Shown: piece after piece, positions 1 to 9,721 of the stretch
Layout: the number at the start of each line of letters is the position of its first letter
Position numbering within the stretch: position 1 is the stretch's first letter
NCBI RefSeq assembly: GCF_032393985.1
Contig: NZ_CP135918.1
Location: forward strand, 744,001-808,000
From: Fischerella sp. JS2
Lineage (GTDB): Bacteria > Cyanobacteriota > Cyanobacteriia > Cyanobacteriales > Nostocaceae
Direction: 5' to 3'
Length of the DNA: 64,000 nucleotides
The notes under the pieces: model-generated
The model's input: only the letters and a program-made list of their open reading frames with translations
What the model was told of the DNA's origin: nothing
The model's database searches: none
Translations under genes and position numbers: made by a program

Positions 1-878
1 TTCGAGATGGGGCAAAAATCATTGTTGATGGTCAAGGTAGTGGCAATGCTGGTGAGGTCAAAGTCAGATCTGATACTATCCGCATGGCAAATCAAGGCAA
101 CATTACAGCAAACGCCGAATCTGGTAATGGTGGTAATGTCTACTTAGATACGCAAGATTATTTGTTCATGAGTGGTGAAAGTTTTATTTCTACCACCGCT
201 ATTAATGGCAACGGTGGCAATATTTACATCAACACTCTCACGAAGAACCGAGGCTTTATAATTGCCCAACCTTTCGGTAACAACGACATCATCGCTAATG
301 CTGATCAAGGTCAGGGAGGAAAAGTTGTCATTAACTCTAATGGTATCTTTGGGCTATTTGTACGCACTCGTCAAGATTGGGAGAGGTTACGCCCCCAAGA
401 TTTAGACCCAAGAAAGCAACCAACCAGCGATATCACAGCTATTTCCCGACAAAATGCCAGCTTGAGTGGTACTGTGCAGTTAAACACCATAGATGTTGAT
501 CCTAGTCAAGCATTAGTCGAATTACCAGATAATTTACCAGACCCCAGAGATCAAATCGCTCAAAATCCTTGTCAAAGAGGTATAGGTAGTAAATTTATTA
601 TCACAGGACGAGGTGGTTTACCAGCTAGTCCTAATGAAACTCTAACTGGTAACAATATCCAGGTTGATTTAGTCAAACCTGCTATTTCTGGAGAAAATTC
701 TCAGAGTGCAAACATTAATCAACCAAAAACTTTTCCCATTGCTAGGCGTGATATTATACCTGCGCAAGGATGGATATTTAACAAAAAAGGTGAGGTGGTT
801 CTGACAGCCTATGACCCTACAGGTAATATTCCTCAACGCAATTCCCCAACAACTGTAGCTTGTCCTGCACATTTGTAA
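1..878 (+). CDS. Two-partner-secretion exoprotein, C-terminal part (runs off left edge)
   Basis: The frame is open from base 3 at the left edge to the TAA at 876-878, so the true start lies outside. What remains is the end of a repetitive beta-helix with GN.GN.-type turns, such as GSGNAGEVKV and GNGGNVYLDT. A conserved tail follows: VELPDNLPDPRDQIAQNPC, then FIITGRGGLP and PAQGWIF, ending near a Cys (CPAHL). The same tail ends the next gene (VELPENLTDPSNQIAQNPC), so the two are tandem paralogues. Family knowledge: these haemagglutinin-like TpsA proteins are exported by a TpsB barrel and sit on or near the cell surface. The secretion domain is not in the window, so the class rests on the tail shared with the complete neighbour. 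Confidence 0.82.
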   Translation, partial: RDGAKIIVDGQGSGNAGEVKVRSDTIRMANQGNITANAESGNGGNVYLDTQDYLFMSGESFISTTAINGNGGNIYINTLTKNRGFIIAQPFGNNDIIANADQGQGGKVVINSNGIFGLFVRTRQDWERLRPQDLDPRKQPTSDITAISRQNASLSGTVQLNTIDVDPSQALVELPDNLPDPRDQIAQNPCQRGIGSKFIITGRGGLPASPNETLTGNNIQVDLVKPAISGENSQSANINQPKTFPIARRDIIPAQGWIFNKKGEVVLTAYDPTGNIPQRNSPTTVACPAHL

Positions 879-880
879 AT

Positions 881-901
881 CAGTTATCAGTTAACAGTTG
901 T
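881..901. repeat. Heptanucleotide tandem repeat (STRR-like)
   Basis: Three 7-bp units of the form CAGTTRN follow directly after the stop codon of the first gene. Similar heptamers recur at 62869-62896. Short tandemly repeated heptanucleotides are known between genes of heterocystous cyanobacteria. Confidence 0.55.
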
Positions 902-959
902 GAATTGATAAGTGTTTGTTGATATTAATTGCCCAGAGTATTATCACTAAGGTGTTTCA

Positions 960-3900
960 ATGCTACCGATTTTAGATAGTTTCTACCTAAAAAATCAGAA
1001 GCGATCGCTTGTCTGTAATCAAAACTACCAAACAAAATACAATTGGCGATCGCTTATTTGGTTCGCTTTGCCCTTGATTACTTTGGGCAGTTTTGCACCT
1101 GTAAACAAAGCTACAGCCCAACTTACCCCAGATACCAGTTTAGGTGCGGAAAGTTCTGTTGTGAATCCTAATGTTGTTGAAGGGATTGATTTAATTACTG
1201 GTGGTGCGACTCGCGGGTCAAATTTATTTCATTCTTTCCAAGATTTTAACGTTGATGCAGGAAGGGGAGCTTATTTTTCCAATCCGACTGGGATTACCGA
1301 TATTCTTACCAGAGTTACAGGTCGTAATCCCTCAAATATTCAAGGCATTCTTGGTGTTTTAGGTAACGCCAATCTATTTTTAATTAACCCAAATGGAATT
1401 TCTTTTGGCCCGCGTGCGATTCTAGATTTGCGTGGTGGTTCATTTTTTGGCACTACAGCCGACAGTGTATTATTCGACAACTTTGAATTTAGTGCCAGCA
1501 ACTTGCAATCAGTTCCCCAGTTAACGATCAATATTCCTATCGGCTTGCGATTTCGGGATAATCCTGGCAGTATTACTAATCAATCTGTAGTTCAAAATAT
1601 CAACGGAAACGTTTTTGGTCTGATAGTAGCACCCACAAAAACCTTCGCTTTGCTTGGTGGTGATGTTGTTTTCAACAACGGTACAGTATTAGCACCAAGC
1701 GCAAGAGTTGAGTTAGGGGGACTAAGACAAGCCGGAACAGTTGCATTGAACCCTGATGGTAGCTTCAGCTTTCCTAATGGTGTGACGAGAGCAGATGTCA
1801 CAATTAATAGTGGTAGTACAGTAGCTGTACTTGGTGACGGGGGAGGTAGCATAGCCATCAATGCCCGTAATTTCGCTATTTCTGGGGGTAGTACTCTGTT
1901 TGCTGGTATCTTATCGGGTTTTGGCAATCCTAATGCTCAAGCGGGTGATATTGTCATTAATACTACAGATAAGTTTACAATCACGGGTAATGCTGACTCT
2001 TCTACAGAAATCAGCAATTTAGTCCAAAATTCAGCTATTGGCAATGCAGGAAATGTAATCATTAACACTAATACCTTGGAAGGTATTGGTAGGTTTGCAA
2101 TTGGTTCTGCAACTTTTGGACAAGGAAATGCTGGAAGAGTAAATGTTACAGCTACAGATAAAATAATCTTGCAAGGATTGCCAGAATTAGGGAGCGGTTT
2201 TGGTAGTGTAGTGGGACCTTTTGCGACTGGAAGTGCTAATGATGTTGTTATCGATACACCATCACTGACTTTAGAAAATTTTGCACAAATAGCTACTTCC
2301 ACAACTGGGTCAGGAAATGCTGGCAACATCCGTATTAAAGCTTCTGAGTCTGTCTCTGTAAATAGCGGCTCCCTCATGCAAGCTGCTACTTATGCATCTG
2401 GAAATGCAGGAGACATCATCATTGATGCAGTCAACGCTGATGTTATATTTAATGCTTCTAGAGTCAGTACTTCTGTTGCTGGTCGCTCAGATAACTTTGG
2501 TGTTGATTTAATTGGTACAGGATTGGGAGGCGATATTGTCATTAATGCGCGATCGCTTTCTTTGCAAAATGGTACTCAAGTATTTACCGATACTGCTGGG
2601 ATTGTAGGAGATAAAGGTTTGCCTAATGCTGGCAACATTGAACTAAATATCTCTGATTCTATAACCCTTCAAGGTACTTCTTATTTTTTGTCTCGCACTT
2701 TCGGAGAAGGCAACGCCGGAAATATTAACATTACAACAGGCTCACTTTTTGCAACTGAAGGTTCGCAATTAAATTCAAGTACCTTTGGCCAGGGGAATGC
2801 AGGAGATGTAATTATTAAAGCTCCAAATGGTACAGTCTCTTTTCAAGGTACAGATAATCAAGGAAAACCCAGCGCAATTTTTAGCAATATAGAAACTGGT
2901 GGCGATGGTGATGGTGGAAACATCGACATCACTGCCAAATCACTTTTCTTAACAGATGGAGGTGAACTAAATACCTTTATCCGTAATGGAAGTAGCACCA
3001 ATCCCACTGATATACCTAACGCCGGAAATATCAAGCTGAATATCAGTGATGCGATCAAGATTTCTGGAGCAAGTGACATACTTGCCTCCAATGGTCGTTA
3101 CGCCAACAGTGGTATTTTTAGTAGTGTAGATCTTGGGTCAACAGGTAATGCTGGCGATATTGAAATCACCACAGGATCACTTTTTCTCAGGAATGGAGGA
3201 GTATTGTCTGCTAGCACCTTTGGCAAAGGAGATGCAGGCAATATCACAATTAATGCTCCTAATGGTATTGTCTCTTTTGATGGTACAGAAAAACGAGGAT
3301 TAACCACTAGTGCAGCTTTCAGTACTGTAGAAACAGGAGGCCAAGGCAAGGGGGGAGATATTAATATTACTGCCAGATCACTCTCATTGACTAACGGAGG
3401 TCAACTGAATACCTTGGTTCGGGGTACAGATGGCATAAATCCTGGTGGTATAGGTGATGCCGGCAATGTGAAATTAAATATTAGCGATCAGATTGATATT
3501 GCAGGAGTCGGTGACTTTGGCATTCGCAGTGCTATCTTTAGCAACGTAGAGACTGGTTCCACAGGCAATGCTGGCAATATTGATATCACCACAGGATCAC
3601 TTTTTGTCAGTGGTGGTGGACAACTAAATTCCAACACCTATAGCACAGGAAATGCAGGCAGCATCACAATTAATGCCCCCAACGGTATTGTCTCTTTTGA
3701 TGGCACAGATAACATCTTAGGATTTCCCAGTGCAGCCTTCACCAACATTGAAGCAGGAGGTAACGGCAAAGGAGGAGACATTAGTATTACAGCTAGGTCA
3801 CTCTCACTCACCAATGGTGGTCAGTTAAATACTTTTATACGTGAAGGTGGTGCTGGTAATGCCGGGAATGTGAAACTGAACATTAGCGACACGATCAAAA

Positions 3901-5309
3901 TTGCGGGAATAAGTAACAAACCTGAACCCAGTGGTTTGTTTAACCGCAGTGGGATCTATAGCAGTGTGGAAAGCGAGGCCAAGGGCAACGCTGGAAACAT
4001 CGAAATTGACACAGGGTCGCTTTTTGTCAGTGGTGGAGGACAGATATTTGCCAGCACCAGAGGAGAAGGAAATGCAGGCAGTATTACAATTAATGCTCCT
4101 AATGGTACTGTCTCTTTTGATGGCACAGATAATATTGTAGGATTCCCCAGTGCAGCCTTTAGCACCGTGGAAGCAGGAGGTGTGGGTAATGGCAAAGACA
4201 TCACCATAACCGCTAGATCACTATTTTTGACTAACAGCGGTGAACTGAATACCTTTATCCGTAGTGGTGGCAAGGGTAATGCTGGAAACGTAAAGTTAAA
4301 TATTAGAGATAGGATTAATATCACCGGAGTTGATAGTGGTATTTTTAGCAATGTGCTTGCTGGAGGAACAGGTAACGGCGGCAACATTGAAATTTATAAA
4401 GGTTCACTGTTTGTCAGTGATGGCGGTCAAATTACTGCCAGCACCTCTGGCGAGGGCAATGCAGGTAGCATCAAAATTGACGCTAAGTCTCTGTTTGTGA
4501 ACCGTGGTCAATTGATTACCAATAGTGAAGTAGACAATCGCCAAGCAGGTAACATAGAAATTACGACAGCTAAAGACATCCGGCTAGACAATCAGGCATT
4601 AATTAGCGCTACCACTAAAGGCGGTCAAGGTAATATTATCCTCAACTCCCGCGACTTAATTATGCGTCGCAATAGTAACATCAGAACAGATGCCACAGGT
4701 ACAGCCACAGGTGGAAATATCACCATTGATACTGGCAACCTCGTCGCCTTAGAAAATAGTGATATCAGTGCTAGGGCAGAAGAAAGCTTTGGGGGAAGGG
4801 TGATTATTAATGCTGATGCTATCTTTGGGACTCAGTTCCGGGAAAATCTTACACCAGAAAGTGATATCACAGCCTCTTCTGATTTGGGGCCACAGTTCAG
4901 TGGTACAGTCCAAATCGACACCGCAGATGTAGACCCTAGTCAAGGATTAGTCGAATTACCAGAAAACCTCACAGACCCAAGCAATCAAATCGCCCAAAAT
5001 CCTTGTCAGAAAGGTTCTGGCAGTTCATTTATCATCACTGGACGCGGTGGTTTGCCATCCAGTCCGAACAACAACTTCAGCAGTGACAACATTCGTGTTG
5101 ATTTGCTACAGCCTGTTGGTAGTAGTAGCAATTCCCAGAGTGCAACTATTAACCAACCAACGAACCAATCCACTAGCAAGCAAATTGTTCCTGCCCAAGG
5201 ATGGGTATTTAATGAAAAAGGCCAGGTGGTTCTCACAGCCTATGATCCTAATGCCTCCAATCCTCAGCGCACAACCAAAGTAAGTGCATCTTGTCCTGCA
5301 CCATTTTGA
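960..5309 (+). CDS. Filamentous haemagglutinin-type exoprotein with TPS secretion domain
   Basis: A 1449-aa predicted secreted protein. The N-terminus has a long basic region, a hydrophobic stretch (WFALPLITLGSF) and a likely cleavage near ATAQ (about residue 53). The haemagglutination-activity (TPS) domain follows at about 55-190, with the typical NLFHSFQDFNV and FLINPNGISFGP motifs. Residues 200-1330 form a repetitive beta-helix in which units like AGNI.I..GSLFV.GGGQL and GNAGNVKLNISD recur, including at least four repeats of roughly 110-130 aa. The C-terminus (VELPENLTDP to CPAPF) matches the tail of the upstream gene. Known role of the family: surface or released adhesins exported by an outer-membrane TpsB partner. 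No intact TpsB gene is present here; only a truncated one is seen at 12529-13059. The ATG at 960 precedes the signal region and fits well. Confidence 0.88.
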   Translation: MLPILDSFYLKNQKRSLVCNQNYQTKYNWRSLIWFALPLITLGSFAPVNKATAQLTPDTSLGAESSVVNPNVVEGIDLITGGATRGSNLFHSFQDFNVDAGRGAYFSNPTGITDILTRVTGRNPSNIQGILGVLGNANLFLINPNGISFGPRAILDLRGGSFFGTTADSVLFDNFEFSASNLQSVPQLTINIPIGLRFRDNPGSITNQSVVQNINGNVFGLIVAPTKTFALLGGDVVFNNGTVLAPSARVELGGLRQAGTVALNPDGSFSFPNGVTRADVTINSGSTVAVLGDGGGSIAINARNFAISGGSTLFAGILSGFGNPNAQAGDIVINTTDKFTITGNADSSTEISNLVQNSAIGNAGNVIINTNTLEGIGRFAIGSATFGQGNAGRVNVTATDKIILQGLPELGSGFGSVVGPFATGSANDVVIDTPSLTLENFAQIATSTTGSGNAGNIRIKASESVSVNSGSLMQAATYASGNAGDIIIDAVNADVIFNASRVSTSVAGRSDNFGVDLIGTGLGGDIVINARSLSLQNGTQVFTDTAGIVGDKGLPNAGNIELNISDSITLQGTSYFLSRTFGEGNAGNINITTGSLFATEGSQLNSSTFGQGNAGDVIIKAPNGTVSFQGTDNQGKPSAIFSNIETGGDGDGGNIDITAKSLFLTDGGELNTFIRNGSSTNPTDIPNAGNIKLNISDAIKISGASDILASNGRYANSGIFSSVDLGSTGNAGDIEITTGSLFLRNGGVLSASTFGKGDAGNITINAPNGIVSFDGTEKRGLTTSAAFSTVETGGQGKGGDINITARSLSLTNGGQLNTLVRGTDGINPGGIGDAGNVKLNISDQIDIAGVGDFGIRSAIFSNVETGSTGNAGNIDITTGSLFVSGGGQLNSNTYSTGNAGSITINAPNGIVSFDGTDNILGFPSAAFTNIEAGGNGKGGDISITARSLSLTNGGQLNTFIREGGAGNAGNVKLNISDTIKIAGISNKPEPSGLFNRSGIYSSVESEAKGNAGNIEIDTGSLFVSGGGQIFASTRGEGNAGSITINAPNGTVSFDGTDNIVGFPSAAFSTVEAGGVGNGKDITITARSLFLTNSGELNTFIRSGGKGNAGNVKLNIRDRINITGVDSGIFSNVLAGGTGNGGNIEIYKGSLFVSDGGQITASTSGEGNAGSIKIDAKSLFVNRGQLITNSEVDNRQAGNIEITTAKDIRLDNQALISATTKGGQGNIILNSRDLIMRRNSNIRTDATGTATGGNITIDTGNLVALENSDISARAEESFGGRVIINADAIFGTQFRENLTPESDITASSDLGPQFSGTVQIDTADVDPSQGLVELPENLTDPSNQIAQNPCQKGSGSSFIITGRGGLPSSPNNNFSSDNIRVDLLQPVGSSSNSQSATINQPTNQSTSKQIVPAQGWVFNEKGQVVLTAYDPNASNPQRTTKVSASCPAPF

Positions 5310-5317
5310 AGAAGGTG

Positions 5318-5457
5318 GGGAGTGTGAGGAGTGTGTAGACGCGTAGCGGCTTAAGGTAAGGGTGGAGTGTGAGGAGTGTGAGGAGTATGGGGAGTGTGAG
5401 GAGTGGGGAGATGGGGAGTGTGAAGACGCGTAGCGGCTTAAGGTAAGGGTGGAGTAG
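5318..5457. repeat. G-rich short tandem repeats with a 32-bp direct repeat pair
   Basis: Many units like GGGGAGTGTGAGGAGT are interleaved with two exact 32-bp copies at 5337-5368 and 5424-5455, both beginning AGACGCGTAGCGGCTT. The same core (GTAGACGCGTAGCGGCTT) recurs at 10653. Related G-rich runs lie at 21618-21697 and 44924-44959. Confidence 0.8.
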
Positions 5458-5479
5458 TGAACAGCCACTAACCACTATT

Positions 5480-5509
5480 GTAGAGACGCGAGGAACATCG
5501 CGTCTCTAC
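5480..5509. repeat. Palindromic intergenic element (hairpin)
   Basis: GTAGAGACGCG and CGCGTCTCTAC form perfect 11-bp arms around an 8-base loop. It lies 35 bp upstream of the CHAT gene. There is no T-run, so it looks more like a dispersed palindromic repeat than a terminator. Confidence 0.7.
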
Positions 5510-5544
5510 CTACAAACAACTAATAACGCGATTGGGAGTATAAG

Positions 5545-8364
5545 ATGAAACTAAATAGAAGTGTATTTAACCGTAATTTAACTTATCAACTAAAAAGAAT
5601 TTATCATAAGCGATCGCTATTTCTGGCTGTTTTACTATTTATCTTTGCGTCTACAGCCCCACCTGTGATAGCTAAGGTTTCACAAGCAACTCAAATTGTG
5701 CAGACTCAGCCAGATACACAACAGCTAGTTAACCAAGCTACTCAATTATACCGTTCTGGTCAGTGGCAAGAAGCGGCGGTTGTGTGGGAAAAAGCAGTGT
5801 CTGCATTTTCTGCCCATAAGGATAATTTAAATCAAGCGATGGCTTTGAGTAATCTCTCATTGACTTATCAACAACTTGGACAGTGGGAAAAAGCCACAAA
5901 AGCCAATCAACAAAGTTTAGTGTTGCTGGAAACTCAGCCCCGAAGTCAGGACAAACAGAAAATTTTGGCACAAGCCTTAGATATTCAAGGCTATTTGCAA
6001 AAAGAAGTTGGACAATTTACACAAAGCCTTGAAAGTTGGCAAGAAGCTGCCAAAATCTACAGTCAGATTAAAGAACCTGCAAAGTTAGCACAAAATAAAA
6101 TCAACCAGAGTCAAGTTATGCAAGATATGGGTCTTTTTCCCCGTGCTTGCAAGACTTTATTAGAAGTATTCAATCAAGAAATTGGAGTTAGCAATTGTCA
6201 AGAGTTGAACCAATTATCATCAGAAGAATTAACAGCAAAACTCCAAAAAATTACCAGTGAATCCCCTTCTGTAACTAAATTAATAGGCTTGAGAAGCCTG
6301 GGTGAATTACTACGTTTTATTGGTCAGCCAGAACAGTCTCAATTCGTCTTAGCCAGCAGTTTAAACTTAGCCCAAAAATTAAATTCTCCTCAAGAGCAAG
6401 CAGCCACTTATCTAAGTATAGGTAACACAGCTAAAACCTTAGCTGAAAATGAAAGGGTACGCCGCAGAAGAGAAAATTATTACCAACAAGCAGTAGATGC
6501 TTATAGCCAAGCAGCAAAGCTGACAACTTTACCAACTACGCGGCAACAAGCACAACTAAATCAGCTTAGCCTATTGTTAAAACAGGCAAAATCTGATCCA
6601 GAAAAATATCAAGAGGCAAAAGCTTTTTGGTTATCTCTAAATCCTCAAGAACTAAAATTTTCTCCTACTCGGACAGGCGTTTATGAGCAAATTAACTATG
6701 CTCAAAGCTTAACAGAATTAATTCAACCTGAAAATCCCCAGCAAAAGCAAGACTCACAACTGCCAAGTTTTGACGAAATTGACAAAACTTTAGCCGAAGC
6801 CGCTACCCAAGCCAAAAATTTGGAAGATAAACAAGCTGAAGCCTATGCACTAGGAAATCGTGGTGCGCTGTATGAGCAAAGAGGTAGTAAAGAGGATTTA
6901 TCTCAAGCCGAAAAATTTACTAGACAGGCTTTGAATGTAGTTTCTAACCTAGAATCGCCCTACATATCCTATCAGTATTTCTGGCAACTGGGCAGGATAC
7001 GTAAAGCCCAAGGGGATATACCAGATGCGATCGCTGCTTACACCAAAGCTTATAACGCCCTCCAATCATTACGTAGTGATTTAGTAGCAGTTAATCCAGA
7101 AGTACAGTTTTCTTTTCGATCTAGTGTAGAACCAGTTTATCGCCAACTAGTCGAACTAGAATTAGAATATGCTCAATCCTTAAAAGCAGATAAAAAAGCA
7201 GAGGAAAGCCAGAAACAATTAACTCAAGCGAGAAACGTGCTGGAATCTCTACAATTGGCTGAACTCAATAACTTTTTCCGTGAAGCCTGTGTAGAAGCGA
7301 ATCCCCAGCCAATCGATAAATTAGACACTAGCGCCGCAGTTGTTTATCCAATTATTTTGTCCAATCAACAAAACTCAAATTCAAATATAGAAAAATTAGA
7401 AGTAATTCTCAGCCTACCAAATCAACCTCCACGTCTTTACACTACCAACCTTAAAAAACAAGAATTAGAAGAAACTGTAGAACAAATCCAGGCTTTTCTC
7501 AAATCTCCTGAAACTGATCTTGAACACTCCCTGCCTTATTACCAAAAAGTATATGACTGGCTAATTCGACCTCTTCGACAAGACTTAGAAAACAACAAAA
7601 TTCAAACCTTAGTATTTGTCTTAGATGAAAAATTAAGAAACATTCCCATGTCTGTATTGCACGATGGCAAACAATATTTATTACAAAAATATGCCATCGC
7701 CTTAACTCCTGGTTTGCAGCTAATTAACCCAAAACCACTAACAGAGATTAATATTAAAGCCATCACAGCAGGAATAAGTGAACCACGTGAAGGTTTTGAA
7801 GGTTTACCTCAAGTAAAACAAGAGCTTAAACAAATTGAAGATTTAGGAGTAGCAACAAAGTTACTCCTCAATGACAAATTTACTACCAAAGAGATTCAAA
7901 ACGAAATTCTCAACTCTGATGTTTCGATCATTCACTTAGCAACTCATGCCCAATTTAGTTCGATCGCTGACGATACTTTTATTCTATTTTGGGATCAACG
8001 CATGAACGTGAAACAGTTAGGTAATCTCTTGCGAAACAATACACTAACTTCTCGTAGACCAATAGAATTATTAGTTCTCAGTGCTTGTGAAACAGCAATT
8101 GGTGATCAACGCGCTACTTTAGGACTAGCAGGGGTAGCAGTACGATCTGGCGCACGCAGTACAATGGCAACATTATGGTCAGTGCAAGATGAAAGTACTG
8201 CCAAATTCATGGGTAATTTGTATAGTCAGTTAGAACAAGCTAAAAAGACTAAAATCAACAAAGCGCAAGCACTCCAGCAAGCACAACTGGCTTTGCTTAA
8301 GGATCAGCAATACAGCAATCCTCATTTCTGGGCACCATTTGTTGTTGTAGGCAACTGGCAATAA
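5545..8364 (+). CDS. Secreted TPR-CHAT protein (caspase-HetF-associated with TPRs)
   Basis: 939 aa. The N-terminus is a signal peptide (basic region, then LFLAVLLFIFASTA, cleavage near VIAK, residue about 45). Residues 55-560 are mostly TPR-like helices (for example LVNQATQLYRSGQWQEAAVV). The C-terminal CHAT domain spans roughly 620-938. It has both catalytic residues expected of this caspase-like family: His801 in HLATHA and Cys848 in LSACETAIG, and it ends with the usual FWAPFVVVGNW. Family knowledge: CHAT proteins are cysteine proteases of clan CD, often activated through partners bound by their TPRs. The native substrate cannot be read from the sequence. This is the only intact CHAT gene in the window; two broken ones lie downstream. 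Confidence 0.88.
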   Translation: MKLNRSVFNRNLTYQLKRIYHKRSLFLAVLLFIFASTAPPVIAKVSQATQIVQTQPDTQQLVNQATQLYRSGQWQEAAVVWEKAVSAFSAHKDNLNQAMALSNLSLTYQQLGQWEKATKANQQSLVLLETQPRSQDKQKILAQALDIQGYLQKEVGQFTQSLESWQEAAKIYSQIKEPAKLAQNKINQSQVMQDMGLFPRACKTLLEVFNQEIGVSNCQELNQLSSEELTAKLQKITSESPSVTKLIGLRSLGELLRFIGQPEQSQFVLASSLNLAQKLNSPQEQAATYLSIGNTAKTLAENERVRRRRENYYQQAVDAYSQAAKLTTLPTTRQQAQLNQLSLLLKQAKSDPEKYQEAKAFWLSLNPQELKFSPTRTGVYEQINYAQSLTELIQPENPQQKQDSQLPSFDEIDKTLAEAATQAKNLEDKQAEAYALGNRGALYEQRGSKEDLSQAEKFTRQALNVVSNLESPYISYQYFWQLGRIRKAQGDIPDAIAAYTKAYNALQSLRSDLVAVNPEVQFSFRSSVEPVYRQLVELELEYAQSLKADKKAEESQKQLTQARNVLESLQLAELNNFFREACVEANPQPIDKLDTSAAVVYPIILSNQQNSNSNIEKLEVILSLPNQPPRLYTTNLKKQELEETVEQIQAFLKSPETDLEHSLPYYQKVYDWLIRPLRQDLENNKIQTLVFVLDEKLRNIPMSVLHDGKQYLLQKYAIALTPGLQLINPKPLTEINIKAITAGISEPREGFEGLPQVKQELKQIEDLGVATKLLLNDKFTTKEIQNEILNSDVSIIHLATHAQFSSIADDTFILFWDQRMNVKQLGNLLRNNTLTSRRPIELLVLSACETAIGDQRATLGLAGVAVRSGARSTMATLWSVQDESTAKFMGNLYSQLEQAKKTKINKAQALQQAQLALLKDQQYSNPHFWAPFVVVGNWQ

Positions 8365-8373
8365 AGTAAAAAT

Positions 8374-8404
8374 CCCCCAGCTTTACGAAAAACTAAGCTG
8401 GGGG
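8374..8404. terminator. Bidirectional terminator between convergent genes
   Basis: CCCCCAGCTT pairs with AAGCTGGGGG (10-bp perfect stem, 11-base loop). It lies between the stop of the CHAT gene and the convergent fasciclin gene. An A-rich run precedes the stem, which can serve the minus-strand transcript; the plus-strand side lacks a clear U-tract. Confidence 0.7.
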
Positions 8405-8439
8405 ACGGTCTAATGATATGAAGCAAAATTTGCTAAAGC

Positions 8440-9030
8440 TTAGAAGTTAACATCAGAAGGTATGAGTAGTCCGCTAATTTGTGCAATTACACCATTTGTA
8501 GTACGTGTGGCAGGTTGGTAGACTTTAGCGTTATTTACCTTGATTTCGCCATTAGCGTCTTGGGTAATTCTAAGTTCACTGCCTTCTAGAGTTTTGAGTA
8601 CTCCAGTTTCGATCTGCTCACGAGTGATTTCGCCAACAATCACGTGATATTTCAAAACTTTAACACGGTTTTCGGGCTGGCTATATTGCTTAAAGACATT
8701 ACTATCTAAAGAATTAAAGGCATTATCAGTTGGAGCAAAAATTGTGAAATAACCTGGCTTTTTCAGTGTGTCGAAAAGACCAGCTTCTTTCAATTCATCA
8801 ACTAAATTGGCATATTTCCCATCCTTAGAAAGAGTATCAGCAATGGTACTGTTGGAGTTGCGATAAGGATAGTTGCGATAAGCAGAAGGTTGCAGAAAGG
8901 CAAAGCCATAGAATCTTCTAGCTAACACAGGAGAACTAATCATGGTTGTGACACCAATAATCCCCATCACCCAAGCCAATTTGACAAACCATTTTTTGCC
9001 AGTTAAGGCATGAAATCTTTGAGGAAACAT
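8440..9030 (-). CDS. Fasciclin (FAS1) domain protein
   Basis: 196 aa with a signal-type N-terminus (VKLAWVMGIIGVTTMISSPVLA, cleavage about residue 38) and a single FAS1 domain at about 60-195. Both conserved FAS1 boxes are visible: H1 as FTIFAPTDNAFNSL and H2 as NGVIAQISGLLIPSD. The YH motif lies between them (LKYHVIVGEI). Family knowledge: secreted or surface-attached adhesion-type proteins, widespread in cyanobacteria and without known enzymatic activity. It faces the CHAT gene and shares the terminator at 8374-8404. The ATG at 9030 gives a normal basic signal start. Confidence 0.9.
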   Translation of the reverse strand: MFPQRFHALTGKKWFVKLAWVMGIIGVTTMISSPVLARRFYGFAFLQPSAYRNYPYRNSNSTIADTLSKDGKYANLVDELKEAGLFDTLKKPGYFTIFAPTDNAFNSLDSNVFKQYSQPENRVKVLKYHVIVGEITREQIETGVLKTLEGSELRITQDANGEIKVNNAKVYQPATRTTNGVIAQISGLLIPSDVNF

Positions 9031-9721
9031 AAGACTTACCTGGTAACTCTAAGTTTATGCTAATACTACAGGAGTTCAATGGTAATTTTCGGAAAAAATT
9101 ATATAATATTGGAGTTAATAATCATGAAGCTAATATCATCATATCAACAGCATAAAAATAGTGAATTAACTTTATATTCCTCCTATCTTGGCTTTATACG
9201 TAGAGCCTTGATTTGTCAAATTTTTAATAACAGCATCCTGGTTTCAAATTATTAGACATAATTAAAAAGAAAAATGTGTCATGAAACATAAATATTGACT
9301 TGCGATCGCACAAATCAAGAAATTCTTCACAGGTTTCAATCCCAACCAAGCTTGGCTTTTCAGTCGGTCTTTATCTCAATAAACTTTGCCTGAGTGCAGT
9401 TTTACTGTGGTTACAAGAAGATTTTGCACCTCAAGCAAAGCTTTGGACAACAACCACTGGTTTACCCAGCTTTTAGGGACTGGATAATGGAAGCATACTC
9501 ATACTAGAATAATAAGCATTTTGTGTTGGTTCCTATAAATACTAGGGAATTGCAAGTTCCGCAGCTATAAACCAGAAATCCTTAGATTTGAGCCTTGACT
9601 TTTTTTACATATAACCTCTAATGTGGACTCATTCTGTAAAGCAAGATATTTGTTTGTAAGAAAGCGAACACAGATATACACCGATAAGTTGTTTATATAA
9701 ATCCACATCAAGTCAATAACC
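9031..9721. other. 691-bp intergenic region, no gene recognised
   Basis: AT-rich spacer between divergent genes, so it should hold promoters for both neighbours. One HIP1 site occurs near 9302. A stretch at about 9330-9480 reads for some 40 codons in two alternating frames and might be a gene remnant, but I recognise no family. Confidence 0.5.

Noticed and set aside
1592-4387. Several long minus-strand frames inside the large exoprotein gene
   Set aside because: They mirror the repetitive Gly/Asn/Ser codons of the real gene, and their Pro/Leu-rich translations match no family.
5480-5509. Hairpin upstream of the CHAT gene considered as a riboswitch or terminator
   Set aside because: It is a simple perfect palindrome without a T-run or a conserved aptamer shape; it fits a dispersed repeat.
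9330-9345. GTTTCAATCCC word resembling the end of cyanobacterial CRISPR repeats
   Set aside because: It occurs once, with no regularly spaced second copy, so there is no array.
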